36,620 bases of DNA from W0P28-013 sp964570565. Its GTDB lineage: Bacteria > Bacteroidota > Bacteroidia > Bacteroidales > Paludibacteraceae. The translations under genes were made by a program, and so were the position numbers. The stretch lies in the NCBI GenBank assembly GCA_964570565.1, contig CAZMYT010000010.1, forward strand, positions 1 through 36,620. Direction: 5' to 3'. The notes beneath the pieces are model-generated. The model ran no database searches. It worked only from the letters and a program-made list of their open reading frames with translations, and was not told the DNA's origin. Position 1 is the first letter of the stretch. Each line of letters starts with the position of its first letter. This document shows positions 1 through 8,372 of this stretch, piece by piece.

Positions 1-57
1 TAAGCTCGCTTACGCCGATGGTACTGCCCACAAGGTGGGAGAGTAGGTAGCCGCCGT
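1..57 (+). rRNA. rrf: 5S ribosomal RNA, 3' end (partial)
   Basis: The first ~57 bases match the conserved 3' third of bacterial 5S rRNA: the GATGGTACTGC segment, the GGTGGGAGAGTAGG segment and a closing GCCGCCG strand that would pair with the missing 5' end. The 5' part lies outside the window. It is followed directly by a strong terminator, so it is probably the last gene of an rRNA operon running into the window. The exact 3' end is approximate. Confidence 0.9.
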
Positions 58-61
58 TTTC

Positions 62-99
62 AGAGCCGAGTATACAATTGTATACTCGGCTCTTTTTTT
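62..99 (+). terminator. rRNA operon intrinsic terminator
   Basis: Positions 62-93 form a perfect 32-nt palindrome (AGAGCCGAGTATA on the left arm, the reverse complement on the right), followed by six more T residues. It lies a few bases after the 5S rRNA 3' end and would stop rRNA transcription before serB. Confidence 0.9.
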
Positions 100-132
100 G
101 TTTAAAAATGCTGGTTTTTGCTCATTTTTGCG

Positions 133-140
133 TATATTTG
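133..140 (+). promoter_or_regulatory. candidate serB promoter (-7 box)
   Basis: TATATTTG fits the Bacteroidetes -7 consensus TAnnTTTG and lies 27 bases before the serB ATG. I do not see a clear TTTG -33 box at the usual 19-20 base spacing, so only half of the promoter is supported. Confidence 0.45.
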
Positions 141-167
141 CATTATAAATCCTTACATTGTTTAGTT

Positions 168-1394
168 ATGCCAAGCGAAATTATTTTAATTAGTATTTCA
201 GGAGAAGATAAACCAGGAGTAACAGCTTCAATTACAGAGATTTTAGGGCAGTATAATGCCACTATTTTGGATATTGGTCAGGCTGATATTCATCACACCT
301 TATCTTTGGGCATTCTTTTTAAAATGGATTCAACAGAACATTCAGGTCATATTTTGAAAGATATTTTGTTTAAGTGTTCTGAGTTAGGTGTACAGGTACG
401 TTTTACTCCCGTAACGGAAGAACGATATAACAATTGGGTGGTTCGTCAAGGGAAAAGTCGCTATGTAGTAACAGTTTTGGGGCGGATGATTACTGCTCGT
501 CAAATAGGTTTGGTTACCAAAGCTGTATCAGAACAACAGTTGAATATTGATTCTATCAAACGTTTAACAGGACGTCCATCGTTAGACGAAAAGGATTTAG
601 ATCATCTACGCTCTTGTGTTGAATTTTCGGTACGTGGTGAGTTAGTCGATAAAAACCTATTTTCGACTAAATTCCTTGAAATTTCTGCTCAGGAAGGAAT
701 TGATATTTCCTTTCAAAAGGATGATATGTATCGCCGTAATAGACGCCTTATTTGTTTTGATATGGATTCGACGCTGATTAAAACAGAAGTAATTGATGAA
801 TTAGCAGATAGAGCTGGTGTAGGTGAGCAAGTACGTGCTATTACAGAATCAGCCATGCGTGGTGAAATTGATTTTAATGAAAGTTTTCGCCAACGAGTTG
901 CCTTGTTGAAAGGCTTGGATGAATCTGTTATGCGTGAAATCGCTGAAAATTTACCCATTATGGATGGTGCAGATCGTCTTATGTCGGTTTTGAAAAAATG
1001 CGGATTTAAAATTGCTATTTTATCTGGTGGATTCACTTACTTTGGTCAATATTTACAAAAACGATTTGGCGTTGATTATGTGTATGCAAATCAACTGGAA
1101 ATCGAAGAGGGTAAACTTACAGGACGCCATTTGGGAGATATCGTGGATGGCAAACGTAAAGCAGAATTGCTGAATTTGATTGCTCAGGTGGAAAAAATTG
1201 AATTAGAACAAGTTATTGCTGTTGGTGATGGGGCTAATGATTTACCAATGTTAAATTTGGCTGGTTTAGGTATTGCATTTCATGCAAAACCCAAAGTAAA
1301 AGAAAATGCTCGTCAGTCGATATCGACGATTGGGTTGGACGGAATTTTGTATTTTTTGGGATTCCGAGATGTTCATTTAGATTCCATTCTTTAA
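168..1394 (+). CDS. serB: Phosphoserine phosphatase SerB with tandem ACT domains
   Basis: Hydrolyses O-phosphoserine to L-serine, the last step of serine biosynthesis, in the cytosol. The 408-residue product has two N-terminal ACT regions (about residues 3-80 and 100-175; the first begins ISGEDKPGVTASI), expected to bind an amino-acid effector. A HAD phosphatase domain follows with motif I DMDST at 198-202 (nucleophile Asp198, acid/base Asp200), motif II SGG at 286-288 and motif III GDGAND at 353-358. The frame is open back to position 78, but that stretch begins inside the rRNA terminator and encodes a non-homologous hydrophobic leader. I chose ATG 168, just after a -7 box and directly before the ACT domain. 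A terminator hairpin follows. Two ACT domains suggest feedback regulation, but the effector cannot be read from sequence. Confidence 0.95.
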   Translation: MPSEIILISISGEDKPGVTASITEILGQYNATILDIGQADIHHTLSLGILFKMDSTEHSGHILKDILFKCSELGVQVRFTPVTEERYNNWVVRQGKSRYVVTVLGRMITARQIGLVTKAVSEQQLNIDSIKRLTGRPSLDEKDLDHLRSCVEFSVRGELVDKNLFSTKFLEISAQEGIDISFQKDDMYRRNRRLICFDMDSTLIKTEVIDELADRAGVGEQVRAITESAMRGEIDFNESFRQRVALLKGLDESVMREIAENLPIMDGADRLMSVLKKCGFKIAILSGGFTYFGQYLQKRFGVDYVYANQLEIEEGKLTGRHLGDIVDGKRKAELLNLIAQVEKIELEQVIAVGDGANDLPMLNLAGLGIAFHAKPKVKENARQSISTIGLDGILYFLGFRDVHLDSIL

Positions 1395-1401
1395 TATAGA
1401 A

Positions 1402-1437
1402 AGAGATGCTTAGAAAATTCTAAACATCTCTTTTTTT
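1402..1437 (+). terminator. serB terminator
   Basis: AGAGATG, one mismatch, then TTAGA pair with TCTAA, one mismatch, CATCTCT around an AAAT loop (1402-1431), followed by a T tract to 1437. It overlaps the stop codon of the convergent AlkD-type gene by two bases. Confidence 0.8.
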
Positions 1438-2167
1438 ATAAACGACCTTTTAAAAAGTCTTGGCGCATGGGTTCTGGAAATTTTTCGATGGCATAGCGTA
1501 GCATAGTGCGAGGCATCCGCTTGTATCTTTCGTTAGTCAGTAGAAAGTTATATTCCGCCTCAAAATCCCGTTTCCCTGCTTCTCGAAGCATCCACCCTAC
1601 TGCTTTGTGAATTAGGTCGTGAGGGTGGCTTAAAAGCAAGTCAGCTATTGCAAACGTGTCTGAAAATTGATTCTTTTTAATAAAAGCGAACGTACTGATG
1701 ATGGCAATACGTTGGAGCCACAAATGATTGCTTTGGGCGTATGTCACCAAAACCTCTCGTGGATGTGTAAGTAAATAATCGCCTACAATTTGAGGCGCCG
1801 ATAAATCCACTAAATCCCAATTATTGATGTGTGTATAATTTGCAATGTAGAAATCAAAAATGGCCTTTTTATTATCTTCTGTCGAGGCTTTCTGGTATAT
1901 TTGTACTAATAGTAATAACCCTGTAAGACGGCATTCGTGATAAGGGTCGCAGAGCAATAGTTCTATCTCTGCCAACTCAATTTTTTTTATCGTTTTTACC
2001 AATGCACGTTGTTTGGGCACTACTACGCCGATGAATTTATCGCCTTCTCCGTATTGTCCTTTACCAGTTTTAAAAAAGTAAGGCAAAAACTCTTTCTTTT
2101 GTGGATCAGAGAGCTTAAATAGCCTCTCTTTTATCTCTTGTGCGGTGGAATGTTGTGTTATCATCAT
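1436..2167 (-). CDS. DNA alkylation repair protein (AlkD-like HEAT-repeat glycosylase family)
   Basis: About 243 residues of the DNA alkylation repair family (AlkC/AlkD-like), cytosolic HEAT-repeat proteins that excise cationic alkylated bases such as 3-methyladenine. The family signature is visible near the N-terminus (GEGDKFIGVVVPKQRALVK), followed by helical repeats containing NNWDLVDLSAP, WLQRIAIIST and HKAVGWMLREAGK. The Trp and Asp residues in NNWDLVD and the Arg in LREAGKRD correspond to the positively charged DNA-binding groove of the family. Length is normal. The frame is open 16 codons further upstream, but those codons overlap the putative promoter. Two adjacent ATG codons (2167 and 2164) are the likely starts and I cannot choose between them. 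Monocistronic, convergent with serB. The substrate range is inferred from the family only. Confidence 0.88.
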   Translation of the reverse strand: MMITQHSTAQEIKERLFKLSDPQKKEFLPYFFKTGKGQYGEGDKFIGVVVPKQRALVKTIKKIELAEIELLLCDPYHECRLTGLLLLVQIYQKASTEDNKKAIFDFYIANYTHINNWDLVDLSAPQIVGDYLLTHPREVLVTYAQSNHLWLQRIAIISTFAFIKKNQFSDTFAIADLLLSHPHDLIHKAVGWMLREAGKRDFEAEYNFLLTNERYKRMPRTMLRYAIEKFPEPMRQDFLKGRL

Positions 2168-2184
2168 TTTAGTTTTGAATGTTG

Positions 2185-2216
2185 TAAAGATAACCAAATA
2201 GTCAAATTTGTGCAAT
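2185..2216 (-). promoter_or_regulatory. candidate promoter of the AlkD-like gene
   Basis: On the minus strand, ATTG, 20 bases, then TATCTTTA. Both boxes differ by one base from the Bacteroidetes TTTG / TAnnTTTG consensus, and the spacing is right. It ends 17 bases before the ATG. The -33 box touches the end of the gapA terminator. Confidence 0.4.
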
Positions 2217-2251
2217 AAAAAAGCTCCGAAAAATTATTTCCGGAGCTTTTT
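2217..2251 (-). terminator. gapA terminator
   Basis: Stem AAAAAGCTCCG / CGGAGCTTTTT (2218-2228 with 2241-2251) around an A/T loop. Read on the minus strand, it follows the gapA stop codon and ends in a T tract. The same AAGCTCCG core recurs in the rpmE2 terminator. Confidence 0.85.
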
Positions 2252-2269
2252 CTATGTTTATGTAATTAC

Positions 2270-3268
2270 TTATTTAGCAATAACACGAGCCATTTCACAA
2301 ACTTTGTTTGAATAGCCCCATTCGTTGTCATACCAAGAAACTACTTTTGCAAAGTTAGCATCCAAAGAGATACCAGCTTTAGCATCGTAGATTGAAGTAT
2401 TTGCACAACCACGGAAGTCAGTTGAAACAACTGCATCTTCAGTATAAGCTAATACGCCTTTCAATTCGCCTTCAGAAGCAGCTTTCATAGCAGCGTTGAT
2501 TTCGTCCATAGTAGCTGGTTTTTCCAAAACTACAGTTAAATCTACTACTGAAACGTCAGAAGTTGGAACACGGAAAGCCATACCAGTCAATTTGCCGTTC
2601 AATACAGGAAGCACTTTGCCTACTGCTTTAGCAGCACCTGTTGATGAAGGGATGATGTTTTCCAAGATACCACGACCACCTCTCCAGTCTTTTGATGAAG
2701 GACCGTCAACTGTTTTTTGAGTTGCAGTTGCAGCGTGAACGGTGGTCATCAAGCCTTTAGCAATACCAAATTTATCGTTCAAAACTTTAGCGATAGGAGC
2801 TAAACAGTTAGTTGTACAAGAAGCGTTAGAAATGATATCTTGACCAGCGTAAGATTTGTGGTTAACACCATAAACGAACATTGGAGTAGCATCTTTAGAA
2901 GGAGCTGACATAATTACTTTTTTAGCACCTGCTTCGATGTGTTTGCGAGCTGAAGCGTCATCTAAGAAGAAACCTGTAGATTCAACAACAACATCAGCAG
3001 CAACTTCGTTCCATTTCAAGTTTGCAGGGTCGCGTTCAGCTGTCAAACGGATTTTGTTACCATTTACAACCAATGCACCATTTTCTACTTTTACTTCGCC
3101 ATTGAAACGACCATGTACTGAATCGTATTTCAACATGTAAGCTAAGTAATCAGCATCCAAAAGGTCATTGATACCTACAACTTGGATATCGTTACCAAAG
3201 TTTTCCACTGCAGCGCGGAATACCATACGGCCAATACGGCCAAATCCATTAATACCTAATTTAATCAT
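2270..3268 (-). CDS. gapA: Glyceraldehyde-3-phosphate dehydrogenase, type I
   Basis: Catalyses the reversible NAD(P)-dependent oxidative phosphorylation of glyceraldehyde-3-phosphate to 1,3-bisphosphoglycerate in glycolysis and gluconeogenesis (cytosolic tetramer). The product is 332 residues, the normal family length. It has the N-terminal Rossmann motif NGFGRIGR (residues 7-14), the active-site motif SNASCTTNC with catalytic Cys151, and His178 in TTVHAATATQ. The C-terminal VSWYDNEWGYSNKV is also typical. An in-frame extension to 3355 would add 29 low-complexity residues reading through the promoter. ATG 3268 gives the canonical MIKLGINGFG start. It has its own strong promoter and terminator, so it is probably monocistronic and highly expressed. 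Confidence 0.98.
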   Translation of the reverse strand: MIKLGINGFGRIGRMVFRAAVENFGNDIQVVGINDLLDADYLAYMLKYDSVHGRFNGEVKVENGALVVNGNKIRLTAERDPANLKWNEVAADVVVESTGFFLDDASARKHIEAGAKKVIMSAPSKDATPMFVYGVNHKSYAGQDIISNASCTTNCLAPIAKVLNDKFGIAKGLMTTVHAATATQKTVDGPSSKDWRGGRGILENIIPSSTGAAKAVGKVLPVLNGKLTGMAFRVPTSDVSVVDLTVVLEKPATMDEINAAMKAASEGELKGVLAYTEDAVVSTDFRGCANTSIYDAKAGISLDANFAKVVSWYDNEWGYSNKVCEMARVIAK

Positions 3269-3315
3269 AATACTACTGTTTTTATTTAAATAAACTAATC
3301 TCTCATTTGGAGGCA

Positions 3316-3347
3316 CAAAATTACGCTTTTTTTTATGTATCACCAAA
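3316..3347 (-). promoter_or_regulatory. gapA promoter
   Basis: Minus-strand TTTG (3347-3344), exactly 20 bases, then TAATTTTG (3323-3316): a perfect match to the Bacteroidetes -33 TTTG / -7 TAnnTTTG promoter. It lies about 48 bases upstream of the gapA ATG. Confidence 0.8.
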
Positions 3348-3380
3348 AAAAACAATGAAAAAAATGGTACTCCGATAATA

Positions 3381-3414
3381 AAATAAGGAGCAACTTGGTA
3401 GTCGCTCCTTATTT
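3381..3414 (-). terminator. Terminator after ilvE (end of polysaccharide-marC-wbqC-ilvE operon)
   Basis: Stem AAATAAGGAGC (3381-3391) with GCTCCTTATTT (3404-3414) around a 12-base loop, placed just after the ilvE stop codon on the minus strand. The tail is T-rich but not a pure T run, so its strength is uncertain. Confidence 0.7.
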
Positions 3415-3434
3415 ATTGCTTGTATCTATTTGAA

Positions 3435-4454
3435 TTATTCAACAATGGTTATCCAGCCAAATTTGTCAGCTTTTTCGCCATATTGAATTCCACGTAGATG
3501 ATTGTATAATTCGGTGCATTTTGGACCTGGTTTACCGTCGTGTGAGAATACGTAGGCATGTCCAGTGTCAATATCGTCTATTTTGGTTATTGGACTGATT
3601 ACAGCAGCTGTTCCACAAGCGCCTGCTTCATCAAATGTGTCCAATTCTTCTACAGCAATGGGGCGATGTTCCACAGTCATTCCCAAATCTTCGGCAAGAG
3701 TCATCAAACTACGATTTGTGATAGAAGGTAAAATAGAACCTGATTTAGGTGTGAGATATGTATTGCCTTTGATACCAAAAAAGTTAGCGGCACCGCATTC
3801 GTCAATGTATTTTTTTTCTTTTGGATCGAGGTAGAAAATAGCAGAATAACCCATTTCGTGTGCGTGTACGCCTGCTGCCATACCTGATGCATAATTACCA
3901 CCAATTTTGTACATACCAGTGCCGAGTGGAGCTGCACGGTCGTATTTACGGCTTAACATAAATGGTGTTGCTTGAAATCCGCCTTTGAAATAAGGACCTA
4001 CAGGTGTAACAAAAACGATAAATTCGTATTCATTTGCAGGTTTTACGCCCACTAAAGCGGTTGTTCCAATAATCAACGGACGAATGTATAGCGATGCGCC
4101 ACTTTCGTATGGAGGAATGAATCGTTCATTTAGTTTTACCACTTTGAGAATCGCTTCTTTGAATTTTTCGATTGGTAATTCAGGCATCATAATGCCTTTG
4201 CATGAATCTTGTAAGCGTTTTGCATTATCCTCCATACGGAAAATACGTACTTTCCCATCGACACCGCGAAAGGCTTTTAAGCCTTCAAATGCTTCTTGAG
4301 AATAGTGTAAACAGGAGGCTGCCATATGTAAGTTGAGATATGCGTCGTCGTGTGTACGAAGTTCGCCCCAAGCGCCATTGGCAAATGTGCAGCGAACGTT
4401 GTGATCGGTTGGTATGTAGCCAAATCCGATATTTTTCCAATCAATTGTTTCCAT
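3435..4454 (-). CDS. ilvE: Branched-chain amino acid aminotransferase (BCAT type II)
   Basis: PLP-dependent fold-type IV transaminase that interconverts Leu/Ile/Val and their 2-oxo acids using glutamate/2-oxoglutarate. The 339-residue product resembles the longer eukaryotic-like IlvE branch (HYSQEAFEGLKAFR at 50-63, RMEDNAKRL at 73-81). The Schiff-base Lys is Lys183 in GMYKIGGNYA. The PLP-phosphate region is present (YIDECGAANFFG, GTAAVISPI). It starts 5 bases after the WbqC-like gene and appears to be the last gene of a nine-gene co-directional run that begins with polysaccharide genes, an unusual place for an amino-acid gene. The function is confident; any link to the upstream genes is inference from spacing only. 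Confidence 0.96.
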   Translation of the reverse strand: METIDWKNIGFGYIPTDHNVRCTFANGAWGELRTHDDAYLNLHMAASCLHYSQEAFEGLKAFRGVDGKVRIFRMEDNAKRLQDSCKGIMMPELPIEKFKEAILKVVKLNERFIPPYESGASLYIRPLIIGTTALVGVKPANEYEFIVFVTPVGPYFKGGFQATPFMLSRKYDRAAPLGTGMYKIGGNYASGMAAGVHAHEMGYSAIFYLDPKEKKYIDECGAANFFGIKGNTYLTPKSGSILPSITNRSLMTLAEDLGMTVEHRPIAVEELDTFDEAGACGTAAVISPITKIDDIDTGHAYVFSHDGKPGPKCTELYNHLRGIQYGEKADKFGWITIVE

Positions 4455-4459
4455 CTTTA

Positions 4460-5080
4460 TTATTTTTTTAAAATCAAACGAGCTTCGTTACCCATATTAA
4501 AAAGCAAGTCGATAATGCTTAAGTCGGGCAAAAATCCAAATTTGTGGTTAAACACTTGGTAATAATTTTGGTGTTCAAAATGAACGTCCAAAGGTACTGC
4601 TTTTTTCTTAGGATGATAGGCTTCGCGTAGGTCAATTTCACCAGAATGATATTCTTCTTTGTAACTATCACTGAGTGTGACAGTTGATTCGAAGCCCAGT
4701 AAATCGAGTATGGTTGTTTGTATACGCAGGTTAAAGTCGAGCAAAGAGGTGAATCTGTGCTGAAAGAACGGCTCTAAATCATCTTTGTAATAATCAAAAA
4801 AAGGAGTAGAATTATAAGCTGCCTCTATCGCTCTCCAATGCATCAATTGCCAGTTGGAATGTTCTGAAATTTGCACATCCTTAATCGCCACTTTGTGCGC
4901 TTGGTGTTCCACTGGAATGGTTAAATTTTCTACACCATTGGCCGTAGCGATTTGGCAACGATTGGCGTAAGTTTGTTTTACGTAAAAAGCGTGCTGTTCT
5001 ATGACGACAGGCGTATTGACGAGATATTTATAATAAGATACCGGTGCTAGATAAGCTGTTGGAAGTATAATGACCGACAT
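4460..5080 (-). CDS. WbqC-like family protein
   Basis: 206-residue protein of the WbqC-like family (PF08889). The family pattern is visible: N-terminal LPTAYLAPVSYY, then N-G-V-E-N-L-T-I-P-V, HSNWQLMHWRAIEAAYNSTPFF (53-105 region) and a C-terminal FGFLPDLSIIDLLFNMG. WbqC was named from an O-antigen cluster, but its biochemical activity is not established, and members in Bacteroidetes often sit outside polysaccharide loci. There is no signal peptide or membrane segment, so it is probably cytosolic. It lies 6 bases after marC and 5 bases before ilvE, so it is almost certainly co-transcribed with both. Confidence 0.85.
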   Translation of the reverse strand: MSVIILPTAYLAPVSYYKYLVNTPVVIEQHAFYVKQTYANRCQIATANGVENLTIPVEHQAHKVAIKDVQISEHSNWQLMHWRAIEAAYNSTPFFDYYKDDLEPFFQHRFTSLLDFNLRIQTTILDLLGFESTVTLSDSYKEEYHSGEIDLREAYHPKKKAVPLDVHFEHQNYYQVFNHKFGFLPDLSIIDLLFNMGNEARLILKK

Positions 5081-5086
5081 TTCTTG

Positions 5087-5668
5087 TTACAATTTTATCA
5101 AATAGCTGATATTTTCGACAAATAGTTTGACTGAAATAGCTAATAGGATAATTCCGAAAAATTTACGTAGAATATAAATGCCACCCTCTCCAAATATTTT
5201 CTCAATCTTTTTGGTTGAACTCAATACAAGAAATACAAAAATAAGGTTCAAAACCAAGGCGATTACAATATTCTCGGTAGCATATTCAGCACGTAAAGAG
5301 AGTAGTGCTGTAAAAGAGCCTGGGCCTGCTACCAATGGAAAAGCTAGTGGCACAATAGCTGCACTGCCTTCTGGTCCTTTATTTTTAAAAAGTTCTACAT
5401 CGAGTACCATTTCGAGTGCCATGATGAAGATAATAAGTGCACCAGCCACGGCGAATGAACGGATATCTACATTGAATAGTTGGAGCACTAAATCACCCGC
5501 AAACAGAAATAATAACATGATAGACAATGCAACCGCACTCGTTCTAAACGGATGAAGTTTTTCCCCTTTTTTCTGTAAATTCAGAATAATTGGAATAGAA
5601 CCCAAAATGTCGATGATGGCGAATAGAACGATGAACGCACTCGCGATTTCCATTATACTGAAATTCAT
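5087..5668 (-). CDS. MarC family integral membrane protein
   Basis: 193-residue inner-membrane protein with about six hydrophobic segments (roughly residues 8-28, 45-65, 72-90, 105-122, 133-150 and 167-187). The family motif IVPLAFPLVAGPGS follows the third segment. Members of the MarC/UPF0056 family were once linked to multiple antibiotic resistance in E. coli; that link was later withdrawn, so the transported substrate is unknown. The start codon overlaps the stop of the upstream glycosyltransferase (ATGA), implying translational coupling. A second Met at residue 6 is an alternative start. Context places it in the polysaccharide operon, but nothing in the sequence ties it to glycan export. 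Confidence 0.88.
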   Translation of the reverse strand: MNFSIMEIASAFIVLFAIIDILGSIPIILNLQKKGEKLHPFRTSAVALSIMLLFLFAGDLVLQLFNVDIRSFAVAGALIIFIMALEMVLDVELFKNKGPEGSAAIVPLAFPLVAGPGSFTALLSLRAEYATENIVIALVLNLIFVFLVLSSTKKIEKIFGEGGIYILRKFFGIILLAISVKLFVENISYLIKL

Positions 5669-6477
5669 AATTCGTTATTTTTAAATTGATTAAGGGTTTC
5701 CTTGTTTATCAGTTGTCGTTTTTTATCACAGAACCATCCCCATTTATTGAAATATTTAATAAGGTTGATGATGTGAATCCAAAGTAATTTTGTGCTTTTA
5801 TACGATCCTTGCGCGTGATTATGAATAACAGACACCTGAGGATAAAATACCGTACGATAATGTTCTCTGATACGACGTGTTAAGTCGATATCTTCAGGAT
5901 ACATGAAAAAACGTTCATCAAATAAACCTACTTTCTTCAGTGCTTCGGAACGTAACAACATGAAGCAGCCCGAAAGATAAGGCACATTCATTATTTTATC
6001 GTACCCAAATTGTTGTAATTCAAACCGTTCAATCCTTTTTTGCATCCATTTACGCGGTAAAAATCGTCTACCGAATAAATCTAATGGTGTAGGAATGAGT
6101 TTACAAAGGTATTGAATTTTTTCGTCAGGATAAAATATTTTTGGCATTAAGCTCCCAATATTTTGATGATTCTCCATAAAATCAAGTAGTTGACCTATGC
6201 TTTCAGATTGAAAGTAGATGTCGGAATTGACTACTAAATGATATGGAATATGTTGCGTAAGTGTCTGCTGAATCGCGATATTGTGAGCAGCACCGTAGCC
6301 TAAATTTTTCCCGTTGAATAGGTAGGTTGCTGGTAGGAGTTTAAAATCTGGATTTTTTGTCTCGGAATTGTCAATTAAGAAAATAGTGTTGACAAAATTA
6401 CTACCACGTAAAATATCCACTAAAGCCGTAACTTCACGGATATCGGTATGATATAATACAATCGAGACATTTAGCAT
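5665..6477 (-). CDS. Glycosyltransferase family 2 (WbbL/rhamnosyltransferase-like)
   Basis: 270-residue GT2 enzyme, predicted to move a sugar from a nucleotide donor onto the growing polysaccharide repeat unit at the cytosolic face. It begins VSIVLYHTDIREV (GT-A fold), carries the donor-binding motif VVNSDIYF and the acceptor-side ED motif in LFDERFFMYPEDIDLTRR, typical of rhamnosyl- and galactofuranosyl-transferases. There is no membrane segment. It starts one base after the UDP-galactopyranose mutase gene, which makes it a reasonable candidate for the galactofuranosyl transfer step, but donor and acceptor cannot be read from sequence. Its stop overlaps the marC start. Confidence 0.9.
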   Translation of the reverse strand: MLNVSIVLYHTDIREVTALVDILRGSNFVNTIFLIDNSETKNPDFKLLPATYLFNGKNLGYGAAHNIAIQQTLTQHIPYHLVVNSDIYFQSESIGQLLDFMENHQNIGSLMPKIFYPDEKIQYLCKLIPTPLDLFGRRFLPRKWMQKRIERFELQQFGYDKIMNVPYLSGCFMLLRSEALKKVGLFDERFFMYPEDIDLTRRIREHYRTVFYPQVSVIHNHAQGSYKSTKLLWIHIINLIKYFNKWGWFCDKKRQLINKETLNQFKNNEL

Positions 6478-6478
6478 A

Positions 6479-7597
6479 TTATTGTTTTAAAATAGCATCA
6501 GCCTTGTCTAAAGCCAAACGGATGACTTCGTCCATATCGTAATATTTGTAGTCGGCTAAACGGCCACCAAAAATAACATTCGGTTCTTGATTGGCCAAAA
6601 ATTTATATTTTGCAGCCAATTGTTCGTTTTTATCGTTGTTTACTGGATAATAGGCCTCTTTAGTCTGATCCCAAGGTTGAGGGTACTCTTTTGTGATCAC
6701 GGTTTTTGGTTGTGTTCCGTAATCAAAATGTTTGTGTTCAATGATACGAGTGAAAGGAGTTTCTGCATCTGTATAGTTGACCACAGCATTCCCTTGGAAA
6801 TTATCGATATCGAGTAATTGTGTTTCAAATCGTAAGCTACGAAACTCTAGGTTGCCATATTGATAGTTAAAATAAGCATCTAACATACCCGTATAGAGAA
6901 TGGTTTCGGCTTTTTCGGTTAATTCTTCGCGCTGTTGTAAAAAGTCGGTATTTAAAATAATATCGCTATTTTCTAATAATCTATTTATAAGTATGTTGTA
7001 TCCACCTTCTGGAATACCCTGATATTTATCGTTGAAATAATTATTATCGTAAGTGAAACGTAGTGGTAATCGGCGAATAATAAAACTAGGTAATTCTGTA
7101 GCTTTACAGCCCCATTGTTTTTCAGTGTAGCCTTTAATCAGTTTCTCGTAGATGTCGTGTCCTACCAATTGTAGCGCTTGTTCCTCCAAATTTTGTGGGT
7201 TGATATTGGCATATTTCCCACGCTGTTCTGCTATTTTTTTGCGAGCTTCCTCTGGGGTTTTGATGCCCCACAGTTGGTGGAAGGTGTTCATATTGAACGG
7301 TAAATTATACAACTCTTCACCGTATTTGGCCAACGGACTATTTGTGTAACGGTTGAATGGTACGAATTGATTCACAAAATCCCAAACCTCTTTGTCGGAT
7401 GTGTGAAAGATGTGTGCTCCATAATTGTGTACTTGAATACCTTGTATGTTTCGGCAGAAAACGTTTCCACCTACATGTGAACGTTTATCCACCACTAAAC
7501 ATGATTTTCCTGCAGCAGTAACTTTATGTGCAAATACGGCACCAAACAGTCCGCTTCCAACAATCAGAAAATCGTATTTCCCTTTTTTACGTTCCAT
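6479..7597 (-). CDS. glf: UDP-galactopyranose mutase
   Basis: FAD-dependent enzyme converting UDP-galactopyranose to UDP-galactofuranose, the donor for Galf residues of surface glycans; it is not found in mammals. The 372-residue product has the N-terminal dinucleotide-binding motif GSGLFG (residues 14-19) and VVDKRSHVGGNV. Internal motifs follow, such as YGAHIFHTSDKEVW, KGYTEKQWGC and RLPLRFTYDNNYFND with EGGYN. The C-terminal FGGRLADYKYYDMDEVI is diagnostic of prokaryotic Glf. Length is typical. Three bases separate it from the upstream GT2 gene and one base from the downstream one. Its presence predicts Galf in the polysaccharide. Confidence 0.97.
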   Translation of the reverse strand: MERKKGKYDFLIVGSGLFGAVFAHKVTAAGKSCLVVDKRSHVGGNVFCRNIQGIQVHNYGAHIFHTSDKEVWDFVNQFVPFNRYTNSPLAKYGEELYNLPFNMNTFHQLWGIKTPEEARKKIAEQRGKYANINPQNLEEQALQLVGHDIYEKLIKGYTEKQWGCKATELPSFIIRRLPLRFTYDNNYFNDKYQGIPEGGYNILINRLLENSDIILNTDFLQQREELTEKAETILYTGMLDAYFNYQYGNLEFRSLRFETQLLDIDNFQGNAVVNYTDAETPFTRIIEHKHFDYGTQPKTVITKEYPQPWDQTKEAYYPVNNDKNEQLAAKYKFLANQEPNVIFGGRLADYKYYDMDEVIRLALDKADAILKQ

Positions 7598-7600
7598 GTT

Positions 7601-8359
7601 TTATTTTTTGTATTTAAAATAACCATTGATGGCCCAATGGGTAAGATAATAAAGGCTCTTTAGTAGTCCGAGTTTTTCACATTCATAATACACTTTAAAC
7701 TGTGGAATAATGACCTTTTTTTTGTTTCTGGAAACAGATGTTCCTAATATCCGGTAAGAACCAATAATTTGTGGATTACCATAGGCTACGCCAGCCATTT
7801 TTAATATGTCCAACCAATAAATGTGGTCATCGCGTAAGCTTTTGAATGCCTCATTAAGATATACTTTCCCATATTTTGAGGTGTCGTATAACCCTGTTAA
7901 GCACGTTATTGAACAAGTTTTTAGTAAGTCTGTATAGGTCACTTTTTCGGGAACGTAAAATGGTGTCAAACATTCCTGATTTTTGTCATCAATGCGTTTA
8001 TGAGAGCCATACACTAACAATGAACTCGTTTTTTGCATAAGGTTTAATTGTGACTCTAAGAAGAATGGTTCCCATAAATCATCAGCATCTAATAAGGCTA
8101 TATAACGTCCAGAAGCTCTTCGTATACCGTTGTTTCGTGCAGCAGCTGAGCCTGCGTTTGGTTGTGAAACAAGTTGGATTCGGGCATCTTGTTCGGTGTA
8201 TTTTTGCACAATAGCTTCGCTATTGTCTTTGGAACCATCATTGATGATAATCATCTCCCAATGTGGATAAGTTTGTGCTAGGACGCTTTCAATAGTTTGC
8301 GCCACAAAGCGTTCTCCATTGTATAGCGGAGTGATAATGGATACTAAGTCTTCCTGCAT
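7601..8359 (-). CDS. Glycosyltransferase family 2
   Basis: 252-residue GT2 enzyme with a complete GT-A core: VSIITPLYNGERFV at the N-terminus, IIINDGSKDNS (nucleotide-binding Asp) and ALLDADDLW, the DxD metal/donor motif near residue 93. The C-terminal part (VAYGNPQIIGSYRILGTSVSRNKK) resembles other capsule and LPS GT2 enzymes. The tail contains only a weak hydrophobic stretch, so it is probably a peripheral cytosolic protein. Donor unknown. It lies in the tight glycosyltransferase operon, 13 bases after the GT4 gene and 3 bases before glf. Confidence 0.92.
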   Translation of the reverse strand: MQEDLVSIITPLYNGERFVAQTIESVLAQTYPHWEMIIINDGSKDNSEAIVQKYTEQDARIQLVSQPNAGSAAARNNGIRRASGRYIALLDADDLWEPFFLESQLNLMQKTSSLLVYGSHKRIDDKNQECLTPFYVPEKVTYTDLLKTCSITCLTGLYDTSKYGKVYLNEAFKSLRDDHIYWLDILKMAGVAYGNPQIIGSYRILGTSVSRNKKKVIIPQFKVYYECEKLGLLKSLYYLTHWAINGYFKYKK

Positions 8360-8372
8360 GTGTGTTTTTCGT

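Noticed and set aside
78..167. In-frame N-terminal extension of serB
   Set aside because: It starts inside the rRNA terminator palindrome, reads through the -7 box and has no homology to the SerB N-terminus; ATG 168 is preferred.
713..1036. Open frame of 107 codons on the strand opposite serB
   Set aside because: It lies wholly inside the conserved serB HAD domain, has no recognisable motif and is a codon-bias shadow.
5087..5668. MarC as an antibiotic-resistance gene
   Set aside because: The original link of the family to multiple antibiotic resistance was not upheld; nothing here supports a resistance role.
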